DNA of 64,000 bases from an uncultured Latescibacterota bacterium (lineage in GTDB: Bacteria; Latescibacterota; UBA2968): contig OY282377.1 in the NCBI GenBank assembly GCA_958295785.1, forward strand, positions 3,006,385-3,070,384. Reading direction: 5' to 3'. Positions 17,251 through 26,596 of the stretch are shown here, piece by piece. The position numbers and the translations under genes were made by a program. The notes beneath the pieces are model-generated. The model saw only the letters and a list, made by a program, of their open reading frames with translations, did not search any database and had not been told where the DNA came from. Within the stretch, counting starts at the first letter, position 1. The number at the start of each line of letters is the position of its first letter.

Positions 17251-17775
17251 TCATCGCACGAAAAAGCTGATAATGTGACCAACAACGCCGAGCGTGCTCA
17301 TAACAATCAGGGTCCAAATAATACCCTTCATGTTGAGCAAGCGGTTGGCCTCTTGCTCAACGCGATTGGCTTGGCGGTTGGCTTCTTGTTGACGCTGATC
17401 AAAAATCAAACGGGTCATGTATTCGAGCACCTTGTCGATCTTGTCATTGACTTTGTCGATCTTGGCTTCGACCTTGTCGATTCTGGCTTCGACCCTGTCG
17501 ATTCTACCGTTCACCTTGTCGATCTCACTTTCGATCTTGGCTTCGACCTTGTCGATGTTGCTGTTCACCTTGTTGATCTCATTTCCGATCTTGGCATTCA
17601 GCAGCTTGTAATTCTCGTCAACCGCGTCGCGCACGCCATCAATTTTATTTCGCAACTCTTGGTGTTCTCGACGGTTGGTTTCCTCAAAGGTGGCATGTCT
17701 TTTTTTGCTGTCACTCAGCGTTTTGTCAATGCGGTTGATCGCCGCGTCATATTCTTCATGGGTGTGATCGACCAT
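17251..17775 (-). CDS. coiled-coil protein with C-terminal membrane anchor
   Basis: 174 residues from the ATG at 17775 (AAAGGGG at 5-base spacing). The centre, about residues 60-125, is a repetitive coiled coil with iterations of DKVEAKIDKVN; the DNA beneath it is a degenerate tandem repeat. A C-terminal helix (IWTLIVMSTLGVVGHIISFF) would anchor it in the membrane. It has the same plan as the genes at 14617 and 41280. The function is unknown. Confidence 0.75.
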   Translation of the reverse strand: MVDHTHEEYDAAINRIDKTLSDSKKRHATFEETNRREHQELRNKIDGVRDAVDENYKLLNAKIGNEINKVNSNIDKVEAKIESEIDKVNGRIDRVEARIDKVEAKIDKVNDKIDKVLEYMTRLIFDQRQQEANRQANRVEQEANRLLNMKGIIWTLIVMSTLGVVGHIISFFVR

Positions 17776-17861
17776 TGTTTCCCCTTTCAGTTGACGGTTT
17801 GTCTTTACCATTGCGGAACATCAGTAAATAATATCCAATTACCGCCTCAAACACAACCCCA

Positions 17862-18953
17862 TCAACGCTTGGATCGCCATTTTTCGAGCGGATGTGCGCG
17901 ATTGGGCAGGGGGAACACAGCGCGTTGTCCAGAAATTTGGGATGCGTACGCGCCGTGAATCATCTCGAGTGCCCAACGCGCGTCTCGCGCACTGGAAATG
18001 GGCGCGCGGTCTCGTTCTATGGCGTCGATGAGATCGAGGATGGCGCGATAATTTCCCGTGTCCTGCAAGTGATCGTCCGACAAATTGAGCGCGTGCCACG
18101 CATGACCGCCATCCCACGGTGCCCACAAGCCATTCTCGTAAATCGAAATCGCATCGGCGCCGCCGCTGAGGGCAATTCGCCCGGATTCGCCGACCAGCAC
18201 CAGGCCATAGCCCTGCCCATTGCCCGCCTGATCTGCCCGCGAGACAAAGGAGGCATCCACGCCATTGCCAAAAGCAAACAGGCTGACGATGCCATCGCCC
18301 GCAATCGGGCCAATCGGCTCTGTGGCCTCGCGCACATCACCGGGGACAATTTCGCGTTCTCCCACCGTCACGCGCGCGGTCATCCACAGGGGATCGCCGG
18401 CAAAAAAGCGCGTCATGTTAAACAAATGCGTGCCCAATACCATCATGTCTTCGCCCCCGCCCCGATGATCCTGTTTGCCGTATCCATGCATGGACACGAG
18501 TTTTCCAATCCGATTTTCGCGCAGCAGATCGCGCACCTGATGGACTTGCCTGAGGTACACCGCTTGATGCGCCACGGCGATTTTGCAATCGCGCTGTTCG
18601 GCAGCGGTGACAATGCGGTCCGCAGACGCCAAGTCCATTGTCAGTGGTTTTTCCGAATAGACATGGCAGCCCGCTTCGATACACGCCAGCAACATCTCTT
18701 CGTGACTATCGACCCATCGAGGGCACACGCTGACAAGATCGAGCGACTCGTTTGCCAGCATGTCTCGATAGTCGGCATAACACCGCTTTGCCCCCGAATC
18801 TGCCATTGCCTTCTCTCGCCCAGCCACGTCCGGATCGGCCACGGCGATCATATCCACGCGGTCAATTTTTTGATAGGGCAGATGGAGGCCGTGCCCAAAA
18901 TTGCCCTGCCCCGTCCGACCTATCGCTCCGGCGCGATAGCGTTTTGTTGCCAT
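17862..18953 (-). CDS. Gfo/Idh/MocA family oxidoreductase
   Basis: 363 residues. A Rossmann domain begins at residue 8 (AGAIGRTGQGNFGHGLHLPY); HVYSEKPLTMDLASADRIV is the E-K-P motif and is followed by the substrate domain (GGEDMMVLGTHLFNMTRFF). NAD(P)-dependent oxidation of a sugar or cyclitol is expected. It is followed 20 bases upstream in the window by the long surface-protein gene on the same strand, but no functional tie is evident. Confidence 0.88.
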   Translation of the reverse strand: MATKRYRAGAIGRTGQGNFGHGLHLPYQKIDRVDMIAVADPDVAGREKAMADSGAKRCYADYRDMLANESLDLVSVCPRWVDSHEEMLLACIEAGCHVYSEKPLTMDLASADRIVTAAEQRDCKIAVAHQAVYLRQVHQVRDLLRENRIGKLVSMHGYGKQDHRGGGEDMMVLGTHLFNMTRFFAGDPLWMTARVTVGEREIVPGDVREATEPIGPIAGDGIVSLFAFGNGVDASFVSRADQAGNGQGYGLVLVGESGRIALSGGADAISIYENGLWAPWDGGHAWHALNLSDDHLQDTGNYRAILDLIDAIERDRAPISSARDARWALEMIHGAYASQISGQRAVFPLPNRAHPLEKWRSKR

Positions 18954-18973
18954 TGTTGTTCTCCCCGTAGTTG

Positions 18974-21829
18974 TCAGCCCGCCGAGCCAAAGGCGGCGGC
19001 GAAGATGAGAAAGTCGTCAAAGTCAATTTGACTATCGCCATTGAGATCGCACCAAGGGTCATATCCGTCTTCACCGCGGCGCGTCCCATACTTGCCGGCA
19101 AAGCGCATGAAGTCTGCAAAATTCACCTGCCCATCGCCATCAAAGTCGGGCGAGGGCAACAATTGCACGTCAATCGTGAAGGTCAGCGAAGCCACATCGC
19201 CATCGGCGTCCAACGCGCTCAAGGTGTAGGTCGCCTGGGCTGTCGCCTCGCTCGGCATACCGGAGAGCACCCGCGTCTTGTAGTCAAATGTTAGACCATC
19301 CGGCAGGGACGGTAGCAGGATATAGGCCAACATCCCATCGCCACTGGTCGCTTGCGGTAGCGTCACGGGATCGATCTCTTGATTGACGAGATAGCTCTGT
19401 GCGGTGATGGTGGTATCGCCAAAGGTCGGCATCAGATCGGGTACTTCAAGGGTGAACATGAGATGCACCTCATCGCCATTGCCATCTGTTGCGGTCAGCG
19501 TGTAGGTCATCGCGTCTTTCGCCTTGACAGGTGTACCAGAGATGATGAGCGTCTCGGCGTCGAAGCGCAACCCCTCGGGCAGATCGGGCGTCAGCGCGTA
19601 GGTCAGCGTGCCATCGCCACCGGCCGCTTGCGGCAGCGCGAGGGGATCGACCTCTCGATGTTGTACATAGACCTGTGCGGCGACAGTCGTATCGCCAAAG
19701 GAGGGCATCAAATCGGCTATCACCTCGAGGGTGAACATCAGGGTCGCCGCATCGCCATCGCTATCTGTTGCGGTCAGCGTGTAGGTCGTCTCGTCTATCG
19801 CCTCGAGCGGTGTGCCAGAAATGGAGCGCGTCTCAGCGTCAAAGGTCAACCCCTCGGGCAGCCCCGTCAGCGCGTAGGTCAGCGGTTCATCGCCACCGGT
19901 TGCTTGGGGTAGCGTCACGGGATCGATCTCTTGCTTCCGCATATAGGCTTGGGCATCCACGCTCGCATCGCCAAAGGAGGGCGCCCTGTTCGCAATGACA
20001 GTGATGAAGAAACTCATGGTCGCCTCATCGCCGTCTTCATCCGTTGCGGTCAGGGTGTAGATCGCTTTTTCGGTCGCCTCGCTCGGCGTGCCAGACACGA
20101 TGAGCGTCTCGGCGTCGAAGTGCAACCCCTCGGGCAGACCTGTCAGGCTATAGGTCACGGTCCCGTTTCCATCTGTCGCCGCGGGCAAGGTCAGCGGTTC
20201 AATGGCCTTGTCTTGCCGATAGCTTTGCGGTCCTACCGCCTCGTTGAATCCCGGCTCTGTATCTGGATCAGGCTCCGGGAGCGTTGTACCAGACTCGCCG
20301 GGTGTGCCGGTCACCTCCTCCGAAGCGGGGCCATCATAGGCATTGGTGCGCGTGGCGATCACCCGGACCGTATATTCCGTATTCACGATCAGATTCGGAA
20401 TGGTGTAGGTCGTACCGGTCACGACAGCCTGACGGTCAGCCGTGTCGTAGTTTTCATCCCCGGATTTCCACTGCACCTTATAGCCTGTCGCGCCGAGCAC
20501 CGCAGGCCAAGACACGACCAACGCACCCGGGCCGGGGGTCACGCTGACCCCCGGCACTTGCGGCGCCCTGCCGAACTTCAGCATCGGATACTGCGCGCTT
20601 GTCCCGAAGTTCCACGGATCGTCGTTGCCCGTCATCCCGTCCACATTCACATTCCAGTTCGCATAGATGCCGGTGTACGATGTGACGGATTGCAGTTCGC
20701 TCGTGGTCTTGCCTTCTGGGGGGGTTGAGTCTGAGTCGTCGGCGAAGCCGGTCGTCTCGGTGTCCCAGTAGCTATCCGTGATTGTGCTGTTGTCGCGGAT
20801 AAATCCCACCAAGCCCCCGGCGCTTCCGGAGTTCCAGACCCAGGTGGGCACCGACACCGGACCCGTGGCGTATGATGCGGTTATACTCGCCTGCTGTCCC
20901 GAAGAAGCTATCATGTGGCCCACTAATCCACCAGCATACTTTTGGGTAGCGATGCTTGGTGAGGATCTGGAGTCTATGGCTGACACTGAGCCGGTGGCAT
21001 AGCATGCGATTATGGATGCGCTTCCTAAGGCGGCGCCTTGAAGCCAACCCACCAGTCCACCGACATGGACGGCTCCTGGCCCCGTTGCGGAGACATCGGC
21101 GCTCGACCAACTCGCCGCAATTTCCGGATCAGTATAGTATCCCGAATAGCTCGATCCCACCAAGCCGCCGACTTCGATGTCGCTGCCCATCGTGTTGACG
21201 GTGACGGAGCCGGTGGCGTAGCAGGAGCGCACCGTTCCGTTGTTTTTGCCGACAAGCGCGCCCGCGTAGGAAGTTCCTGGTACAGTCACGTTTATCTTCA
21301 CATCCTTCAATCCCACGCCGCTGATGCTGCCGAAGGAGGAGAACAAAAACCCGAACAGGCCGATGTCTGTGAGGGTAGTGTTGCCGCTGATTGTGAGGTT
21401 GGATATGGTGTGGTTGTTGCCCTTAAATACGGCTGCGTAGCGAGGTATTGGCACCCAGTTGGCGTAGGGGGCGTCGGCTATGTCGTCTCCGGTAGTGTCA
21501 AAGTCCAAGTCGGTGCGCAGTTCGTAGCCCTTGCATGGCGATTCGGATGGGTCCGACGGCGACGGGCAACCCATTCGGGTTGCGGCGTTGATATCGCGGT
21601 TGGGGAAGGCGAGCAGGTAGTTCGCAGCGTCTCCCGCCGCCACATCGCCTTCGCCGTCACGATCCCAGCGCATGGCGTTCAGTTGCGCCAGCGTTGTGAT
21701 ATCGATCAGGCCGTCGTCATCGTCGTCGTAGTCGGTCGTGCTTTGCGCCGGGGCGGACGAGGCGGTGCCGAGTAACAGGGCGAAGCCCCATGCCAGCAGG
21801 GGCAGCAAGCGGATGTAACGGGGCGTCAT
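18974..21829 (-). CDS. large secreted surface protein: GLUG repeats, FN3, four putative-Ig repeats, dockerin-like C-terminus
   Basis: 951 residues from the ATG at 21829 (AGGAG 6 bases upstream). A signal peptide ends near PAQ at about residue 29. Residues 170-390 hold five GLUG-like motifs (GGLVGxxxGxIxxSYATG). An FN3-like domain follows at about 425-510, then four Ig-like (He_PIG) repeats of about 90 residues, each with LPEGLxFDAET and SGTP. The C-terminus carries two calcium-binding dockerin-like loops (DFDGDGQVNFADFMRFAGK and DLNGDSQIDFDDFLIFAAAF). It is probably an adhesin or scaffold-bound exoprotein. A 17-base poly-C run sits between its likely promoter and its ribosome-binding site. 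Confidence 0.88.
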   Translation of the reverse strand: MTPRYIRLLPLLAWGFALLLGTASSAPAQSTTDYDDDDDGLIDITTLAQLNAMRWDRDGEGDVAAGDAANYLLAFPNRDINAATRMGCPSPSDPSESPCKGYELRTDLDFDTTGDDIADAPYANWVPIPRYAAVFKGNNHTISNLTISGNTTLTDIGLFGFLFSSFGSISGVGLKDVKINVTVPGTSYAGALVGKNNGTVRSCYATGSVTVNTMGSDIEVGGLVGSSYSGYYTDPEIAASWSSADVSATGPGAVHVGGLVGWLQGAALGSASIIACYATGSVSAIDSRSSPSIATQKYAGGLVGHMIASSGQQASITASYATGPVSVPTWVWNSGSAGGLVGFIRDNSTITDSYWDTETTGFADDSDSTPPEGKTTSELQSVTSYTGIYANWNVNVDGMTGNDDPWNFGTSAQYPMLKFGRAPQVPGVSVTPGPGALVVSWPAVLGATGYKVQWKSGDENYDTADRQAVVTGTTYTIPNLIVNTEYTVRVIATRTNAYDGPASEEVTGTPGESGTTLPEPDPDTEPGFNEAVGPQSYRQDKAIEPLTLPAATDGNGTVTYSLTGLPEGLHFDAETLIVSGTPSEATEKAIYTLTATDEDGDEATMSFFITVIANRAPSFGDASVDAQAYMRKQEIDPVTLPQATGGDEPLTYALTGLPEGLTFDAETRSISGTPLEAIDETTYTLTATDSDGDAATLMFTLEVIADLMPSFGDTTVAAQVYVQHREVDPLALPQAAGGDGTLTYALTPDLPEGLRFDAETLIISGTPVKAKDAMTYTLTATDGNGDEVHLMFTLEVPDLMPTFGDTTITAQSYLVNQEIDPVTLPQATSGDGMLAYILLPSLPDGLTFDYKTRVLSGMPSEATAQATYTLSALDADGDVASLTFTIDVQLLPSPDFDGDGQVNFADFMRFAGKYGTRRGEDGYDPWCDLNGDSQIDFDDFLIFAAAFGSAG

Positions 21830-21843
21830 TTTGGGCTCCTCTC

Positions 21844-21860
21844 GGGGGGGGGGGGGGGGG
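21844..21860 (-). promoter_or_regulatory. (C)17 homopolymer tract in the 5' leader of the surface-protein gene
   Basis: Seventeen G on the plus strand, so poly-C on the coding strand, 14 bases before the ATG at 21829. A TACAAT -10-like box lies directly upstream of the tract (21862-21870). Tracts of this kind change length by slippage and can tune expression of surface proteins. The exact count may also be unreliable in sequencing. Confidence 0.7.
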
Positions 21861-21869
21861 TACATTGTA

Positions 21870-22095
21870 CCGATCATTCTAACAGACTGTTTTGCAATGG
21901 AATAGGACCTCTCCCGGCAATGGGGAGGGGAGACCTGACGCCCTTCTTTCGCTTGGGTACAGGCGGTGCCCATAGCCAATCGGCGGGTAGGGACGTAGGA
22001 CCAAATGAGGTTCAAACAACGACGAAAAATTGCAGTCAACATGTGATGTCTCCTCGTGAATAGGACCCCTCTCCGGCAACGGGGATCGCTCCTAC
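21870..22095. other. intergenic repeat-rich segment
   Basis: It contains AATAGGACCTCTCCCGGCAA near 21900 and again, degenerate, near 22060 (AATAGGACCCCTCTCCGGCA), i.e. a 160-bp-spaced direct repeat. It also has the GGGTACAGGCGGTGCCCATAGCC sequence related to the window's second repeat family. No gene is seen. Confidence 0.5.
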
Positions 22096-22099
22096 ATGC

Positions 22100-23140
22100 C
22101 TACGGCAAAAACACAACGCCCAGCGCGGCATTGGGGTTTTGGATCAGTTCCTCGCACGCTTCGGGCGCGTCGTCAAGGGCAACGCGGTGCGTGATGAGGG
22201 GAGCGACCTTGATGTGCCCGGCGTCCATAAAGCGCAAGCACTCTTCCAGATTTCGGCGCGTTGTCCACTGCATAAAAACCGGCGGATAGTCCGCGCCGTG
22301 TTCCCATGCCTCGTCGTGATAGCCCGGCCCTGTGCGCGCGGCACTTCGCACGTCCAAATTGCCCAGCGCGGCGGCAAACCCGTGGTCGATTCGGGCGCCG
22401 CCCACAATCACAATGCGCCCCATCAAGTGCGTGTCCGGGGCTTTTTTGATCATCTTTGCAAGCGTGACAAAGGCCGGCGTGCCATCGCCGCCAAATGCGA
22501 TCACGCCGCCATCAATGCCATAACCGCGCGAAAATGTCCGCGACACAGCCACCGGATCTTCTTCTGCGATATCGACCCCGCGATGCAAGCCGCACGCCGC
22601 GGCTTTTTCCAATCGCATGGGCAGTTGATCCAACCCCATCACATGGGATCCGGCAATGCGCGCCCACTGGCAGGCAAATTGTCCGACGAGCCCCAAGCCC
22701 GCCACGGCAATGTGTTCGCCGATTTGAAACGCGCCGCGCCGCACGGCATTCAAGGCCGTTGCGACCAGATGAATTGACGCCGCATCCCCGTCGCTGACGC
22801 CGTCGGGAATGGGCACGGCCATATTGCGCGGCACGCAAGCATGGGTGGCATGTTGTGCGTATCCGCCGCCCATGCAGGCCACGCGCGTTCCGAGGGGAAT
22901 GTCTTCACACCCCTCGCCCTGCGCCACCACCACGCCCGCATTGGAATAGCCAAATGGCCGGGGCGCGGCATCCGACGGGTTTTCGCGCCTTCGCTTGACC
23001 CCGCCCAACTCCGTGCCCGGGCTGACCATGCTCGCCGCGACTTCGATTTGCACTTGGCCGGGTTTCGGGGCCGCCAGCGGTTCTTCGAGAACCAAAATAT
23101 TGCCCTGTCCATCAATCGCTGCTGCTTTTCGCATTGCCAT
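22100..23140 (-). CDS. zinc-type alcohol dehydrogenase-like (MDR) oxidoreductase
   Basis: 346 residues. The start ATG at 23140 has GAGG 5 bases upstream. A medium-chain dehydrogenase/reductase layout is visible: a GroES-like N-terminal half (VSPGTELGGVKRRR, PRPFGYSNAGVVV) and a Rossmann half (IAVAGLGLVGQFACQWA, GxGxxG). The usual catalytic-zinc Cys-Gly-x-D near residue 38 is replaced by SPGTE, which is typical of the bacterial sorbitol/threonine-dehydrogenase-like branch in sugar-catabolic clusters. It lies 7 bases after the sugar isomerase gene, so the pair likely acts in one pathway. Confidence 0.87.
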   Translation of the reverse strand: MAMRKAAAIDGQGNILVLEEPLAAPKPGQVQIEVAASMVSPGTELGGVKRRRENPSDAAPRPFGYSNAGVVVAQGEGCEDIPLGTRVACMGGGYAQHATHACVPRNMAVPIPDGVSDGDAASIHLVATALNAVRRGAFQIGEHIAVAGLGLVGQFACQWARIAGSHVMGLDQLPMRLEKAAACGLHRGVDIAEEDPVAVSRTFSRGYGIDGGVIAFGGDGTPAFVTLAKMIKKAPDTHLMGRIVIVGGARIDHGFAAALGNLDVRSAARTGPGYHDEAWEHGADYPPVFMQWTTRRNLEECLRFMDAGHIKVAPLITHRVALDDAPEACEELIQNPNAALGVVFLP

Positions 23141-23147
23141 ACTGGCC

Positions 23148-23939
23148 TCACAGTGTCACAATTTGTTTCATGCGGTTTGCCATCTCGATCTGCACGTCTC
23201 GCCCGCCGCCCACTTCGTGGATTGCGTACTGGTCATAGCCAATATCGCGCAGGCCCTTCATCACTTCTGCCCAATCCGTATCGCCCTCCATCAGGGGTAC
23301 AAAATCGCGTTTCTGGCGAACAAAATCCTTAAAATGCACGCGCTTTATCCGGTGTTGAAGCCCGCGAATCCAGTGTTCGGGATAGCCGTAAAACATCATG
23401 TTGGCCGTGTCGAGATAAATCCCGACCCACTCGCTGTGCACGGCATCGACAAATTCGCACGCTTCGCGCGGGCTGAGCAAAAACTTATTCCACACATTTT
23501 CTATGCCCACCGCAACGCCCTTTTCTTCGGCATAGGGCGCGATAGCTTTCATCGCGGTCAAAAAATCATCCCATGCGTCTCGATACGTGCCTTCGACCGG
23601 AAGTTGGCCCGGGTGCAGCAAAACCGCATCGGTCTCGACCAAGTGGGCCACCTCAATGGCGCGGCGCAAACTCTTCATCCCGGCGTCGCGCTCTGCCCCA
23701 TCGCGGCTGAGAAAATTGCCCCGATTGTCATACCGCGCCAGGGCACTGCTGATTTCAATGCCCGCGTCATCGCATCGCTTTTTGACGCCGCGCACCTCCT
23801 CGTCGCTCATCTCGACATTTGGATCGCCCTCTGGCGAAAAAACCAACTCGACCGCCTCGTAACCCGCCTCGCAACACAGCGCGAGTGTTTCGTCCAGCGT
23901 GAGTTTGCCCAAGATAATCTGCGTCACCCCAATTTTCAT
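23148..23939 (-). CDS. sugar phosphate isomerase/epimerase
   Basis: 263 residues from the ATG at 23939 (GGAGG, 5-base spacing). TIM barrel with the metal-ligand pattern: GVAVGIENVWNKFLLSP (Glu), WVGIYLDTANMMFYG (Asp), IKRVHFKDFVRQ (His) and YAIHEVGGGRD (Glu). It pairs with the downstream MDR dehydrogenase in a two-gene unit and is divergent from the solute-binding protein gene. The substrate is unknown. Confidence 0.88.
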   Translation of the reverse strand: MKIGVTQIILGKLTLDETLALCCEAGYEAVELVFSPEGDPNVEMSDEEVRGVKKRCDDAGIEISSALARYDNRGNFLSRDGAERDAGMKSLRRAIEVAHLVETDAVLLHPGQLPVEGTYRDAWDDFLTAMKAIAPYAEEKGVAVGIENVWNKFLLSPREACEFVDAVHSEWVGIYLDTANMMFYGYPEHWIRGLQHRIKRVHFKDFVRQKRDFVPLMEGDTDWAEVMKGLRDIGYDQYAIHEVGGGRDVQIEMANRMKQIVTL

Positions 23940-24095
23940 CAACGCCTCCTCGTTCACATGGCCCGTTCCGAAGAAAAAAATAAACCCTTGCCCAAAAAAT
24001 GCAAGCCCTTGTTTATCGCGCTTGACAAGGTGCTCGTTTTTTTATTATCTCATTCTATTCACCCACCCTCACCCCCTAACACTGGAGCGCGTGCT

Positions 24096-25403
24096 ATGAT
24101 GTATCGCATTTTGTTTGGCCTGATCGTCCTCGCCGCGGGCTGTGGCCCTGCGGGATCTCCTGTGCCTGCGAAGCCTTCGATTACAATTTGGTGGGCGCAG
24201 TGGGATCCTGCGGATGGGCTTCGGGAATTGGGCGACGAGTTTGAGCGGGAAACCGGCATTGCCGTGAAAGTCCACCAAATTCCCTGGCCGTCCTATCAGG
24301 ATCAGGTCTTCCTCAATTTTGGCAACGACAAAACGGATTTTGACATCGTGATCGGCGACAGCCAGTGGATTGGACGCGGCGCCACGCGCGGGCTGTATGT
24401 CGATTTGACCGACTGGCTGCCCACGGCCATAGATATGGACAAAATTCACCCCCGTGCGGCGCGTTATTTGTGCGAATACCCGCCCGGCAGTGGCAAATTT
24501 TACGCCGCGCCCTGCGAGACCGATGCCGTGGGATTTGTGTACCGCAAAGACTGGTTTGAAGACCCGGCCGAAAAAGCCGCGTTTAAGCAGAAATACGGGC
24601 GCGACTTGGCTGTTCCCGACACTTGGGATCAATTCCGCGATTTGGCCGAATTTTTTTACCGCCCGGATCAAAAGCAATACGGTTGCGCCCTGCTCACGGG
24701 CCGAGGGTATGATTCGATGACGATGGGCTTTCAGATGTTTATGTGGGGGTTTGGCGGCTCGTGGGGCGAGTTTGGCGAATTTGCGGTGGATGGCTATGTC
24801 AACAAACCCGAAGTGGCAAACGCCCTCGCCTATTTCAAAAGCCTGTTGAAATTCGGGCCCAACGGCGCGACCAATTTCGACTATGGCAAGACCTTTGAAG
24901 CATTTATCAACGGCTCGACGGCGATGAGCATGAACTACTTCGCCTTTTACCCCGGCATTGTCGAGCAGATGGGCGACAATGCCGGGTTTTTCACGGTGCC
25001 CAAAGCCGGGGACAAGCGCGTGGTGAGCTTGGGCGGGCAGGGGTTCAGCATCTCCACCAAAACGTCCGCAGAACAGCAGGAACTGGCAAAAAAATTCATC
25101 GCTTGGTTCTTGCAAACCGAGATTCAAAAAAAGTGGATCACCAAAGACGCGGGGTTCACCGCCAACACGGACATTCTCAACAGCGACGCCTTTCAAAACG
25201 CCTCGCCGTATAACCGCGCCTTTGCCGAATCGCTCGACCACCTCCAAGACTTTTGGAACGCGCCCGTGTACAACGAACTGCTCGCGGTTTCGCAACGCTA
25301 TTTGGGCGAAGCCATCGACGGCGTGACGCCCGATCGGGAAGCCCTGGACAAAATCGCCGCCGAACACGAGCAGATTTTCAAAGACGCGGGCTTGTCAAAA
25401 TAA
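24096..25403 (+). CDS. extracellular solute-binding lipoprotein (family 1, sugar ABC-transporter type)
   Basis: 435 residues from the ATG at 24096 (GGAG 9 bases upstream). The frame runs back to 22995 but the upstream part is antisense to the isomerase gene. A lipobox (VLAAGCGP) puts it on the outer face of the inner membrane. The mature protein opens with ITIWWAQWDP and has the SBP_bac_1 features VKVHQIPWPSYQDQVFLNF, DIVIGDSQWIGR and AVSMNYFAFYP-like sequence (AMSMNYFAFYP). It should bind a sugar or oligosaccharide. No permease or ATPase gene is nearby, so its transporter must be elsewhere. Confidence 0.9.
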   Translation: MMYRILFGLIVLAAGCGPAGSPVPAKPSITIWWAQWDPADGLRELGDEFERETGIAVKVHQIPWPSYQDQVFLNFGNDKTDFDIVIGDSQWIGRGATRGLYVDLTDWLPTAIDMDKIHPRAARYLCEYPPGSGKFYAAPCETDAVGFVYRKDWFEDPAEKAAFKQKYGRDLAVPDTWDQFRDLAEFFYRPDQKQYGCALLTGRGYDSMTMGFQMFMWGFGGSWGEFGEFAVDGYVNKPEVANALAYFKSLLKFGPNGATNFDYGKTFEAFINGSTAMSMNYFAFYPGIVEQMGDNAGFFTVPKAGDKRVVSLGGQGFSISTKTSAEQQELAKKFIAWFLQTEIQKKWITKDAGFTANTDILNSDAFQNASPYNRAFAESLDHLQDFWNAPVYNELLAVSQRYLGEAIDGVTPDREALDKIAAEHEQIFKDAGLSK

Positions 25404-25407
25404 TGTG

Positions 25408-25430
25408 ACCCCTCCCCGAATCGGGGAGGG
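25408..25430. terminator. CCCTCCCCGAATCGGGGAGGG hairpin after the solute-binding gene
   Basis: A GC-rich palindrome begins a few bases after the stop at 25403, with an 8-9-bp stem. There is no T tail, so it may act as a transcript 3' stabiliser. The same hairpin occurs near 59222-59241 in another intergenic gap and belongs to a repeat family. Confidence 0.5.
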
Positions 25431-25506
25431 AAGACGCAATTCCTCCATACGCATTGCGTATGACTTGTTGAAATAACCCCATTGCCACAAGGAAAGGACA
25501 ACTTCT

Positions 25507-26541
25507 ATGTCCTCTTTCAAAACGCCGCAAGACATCAAAGTGGGCGTGATCGGATACGGCGGCGCGTTTAACATGGGCCGCCAGCATCTCACGTTCATGA
25601 AACAGGCGGGCATGACGCCCGTCGCGGTTGCAGAACTCGACGAGACGCGCCTAAAAGTCGCACGGGAAGAATTTTCCGGCATCGAGACGCACACCTCTGT
25701 ATCTGCAATGCTCGACCAATCCGATGTGGATCTCGTCACAGTTATCACCCCGCACAACACGCACGCCGAATTGGCATTGCAATGCCTGCGGGCGGGCCGG
25801 CATGTGATCAGCGAAAAGCCCTTGGCCATCACAACGGCGGAATGCGATGAGATGATCCGCGCGGCCAACGCGCGCGACCTCTTGCTTTCCACCTATCACA
25901 ACCGCCATTGGGATGGCTGTATTCTCGAAGCCCTCGAACAAATTCACGGGCGCGAGGTCATCGGCGAAGTCTATCGCATCGAGGCCCACATGGGCGGGTA
26001 CAATCGCCCGGGCGATTGGTGGCGCAGCAGCAAAAGCATTTCCGGCGGGATTCTCTACGATTGGGGCGTTCACCTCCTCGAATACGCGCTCCAGATCTTG
26101 CAATCGGAGATCGTCGAAGTCACGGGCTTCTCGCACACGGGCTTTTGGGCGGATCAAACCCGGTGGCAGGCCGATGTCAATGAAGACGAAGCCACCGCCA
26201 TCGTGCGCTTCAAAAACGGCACCTGGATCAACCTCACCATGTCGAGTATCGCATCTGCGCCCCGAAAGGGTTGGCTCGAAATCACCGGCACCACAGGCAC
26301 GTATATTTTTGATGGCAGCACCTATCAAATTTTGCAAAAAAAAGAGGGGCAAACCGCGACCACCTCCGGCAAAAATCCCAACGGCCAATACCATAGATAT
26401 TACGACAATATCGCCGCCCACCTCTCGATGGGCGAAGCGCTGATCATCACCCCCGAATGGTCGCGCCGCCCCATCCACATCCTCGACCTCGCCTGCCAAA
26501 GCGCGGCATGCGGGCAGACGCTCAAGGCGCAATACGCATAG
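25507..26541 (+). CDS. Gfo/Idh/MocA family oxidoreductase
   Basis: 344 residues. The N-terminal Rossmann fold is VGVIGYGGAFNMGRQHL; GRHVISEKPLAITTAECDEM carries the E-K-P motif. The substrate-binding half includes GGYNRPGDWWRSSKSISGGI, DWGVHLLEYALQI and FDGSTYQILQKKEG. It is a plus-strand neighbour of the solute-binding lipoprotein (103-base gap with a hairpin between), so uptake followed by oxidation of a sugar is plausible. Confidence 0.9.
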   Translation: MSSFKTPQDIKVGVIGYGGAFNMGRQHLTFMKQAGMTPVAVAELDETRLKVAREEFSGIETHTSVSAMLDQSDVDLVTVITPHNTHAELALQCLRAGRHVISEKPLAITTAECDEMIRAANARDLLLSTYHNRHWDGCILEALEQIHGREVIGEVYRIEAHMGGYNRPGDWWRSSKSISGGILYDWGVHLLEYALQILQSEIVEVTGFSHTGFWADQTRWQADVNEDEATAIVRFKNGTWINLTMSSIASAPRKGWLEITGTTGTYIFDGSTYQILQKKEGQTATTSGKNPNGQYHRYYDNIAAHLSMGEALIITPEWSRRPIHILDLACQSAACGQTLKAQYA

Positions 26542-26596
26542 TGCGCGTGTCGCGCTCAATCGTGAATGAACATGCTCCGGTCTATATCTTGGATAG

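Noticed and set aside
22995-24095. Upstream extension of the solute-binding protein frame
   Set aside because: It runs antisense through the isomerase gene; the lipoprotein signal and ribosome-binding site place the start at 24096.
24069-25367. 432-codon minus-strand frame opposite the solute-binding gene
   Set aside because: Shadow of a well-supported plus-strand gene.
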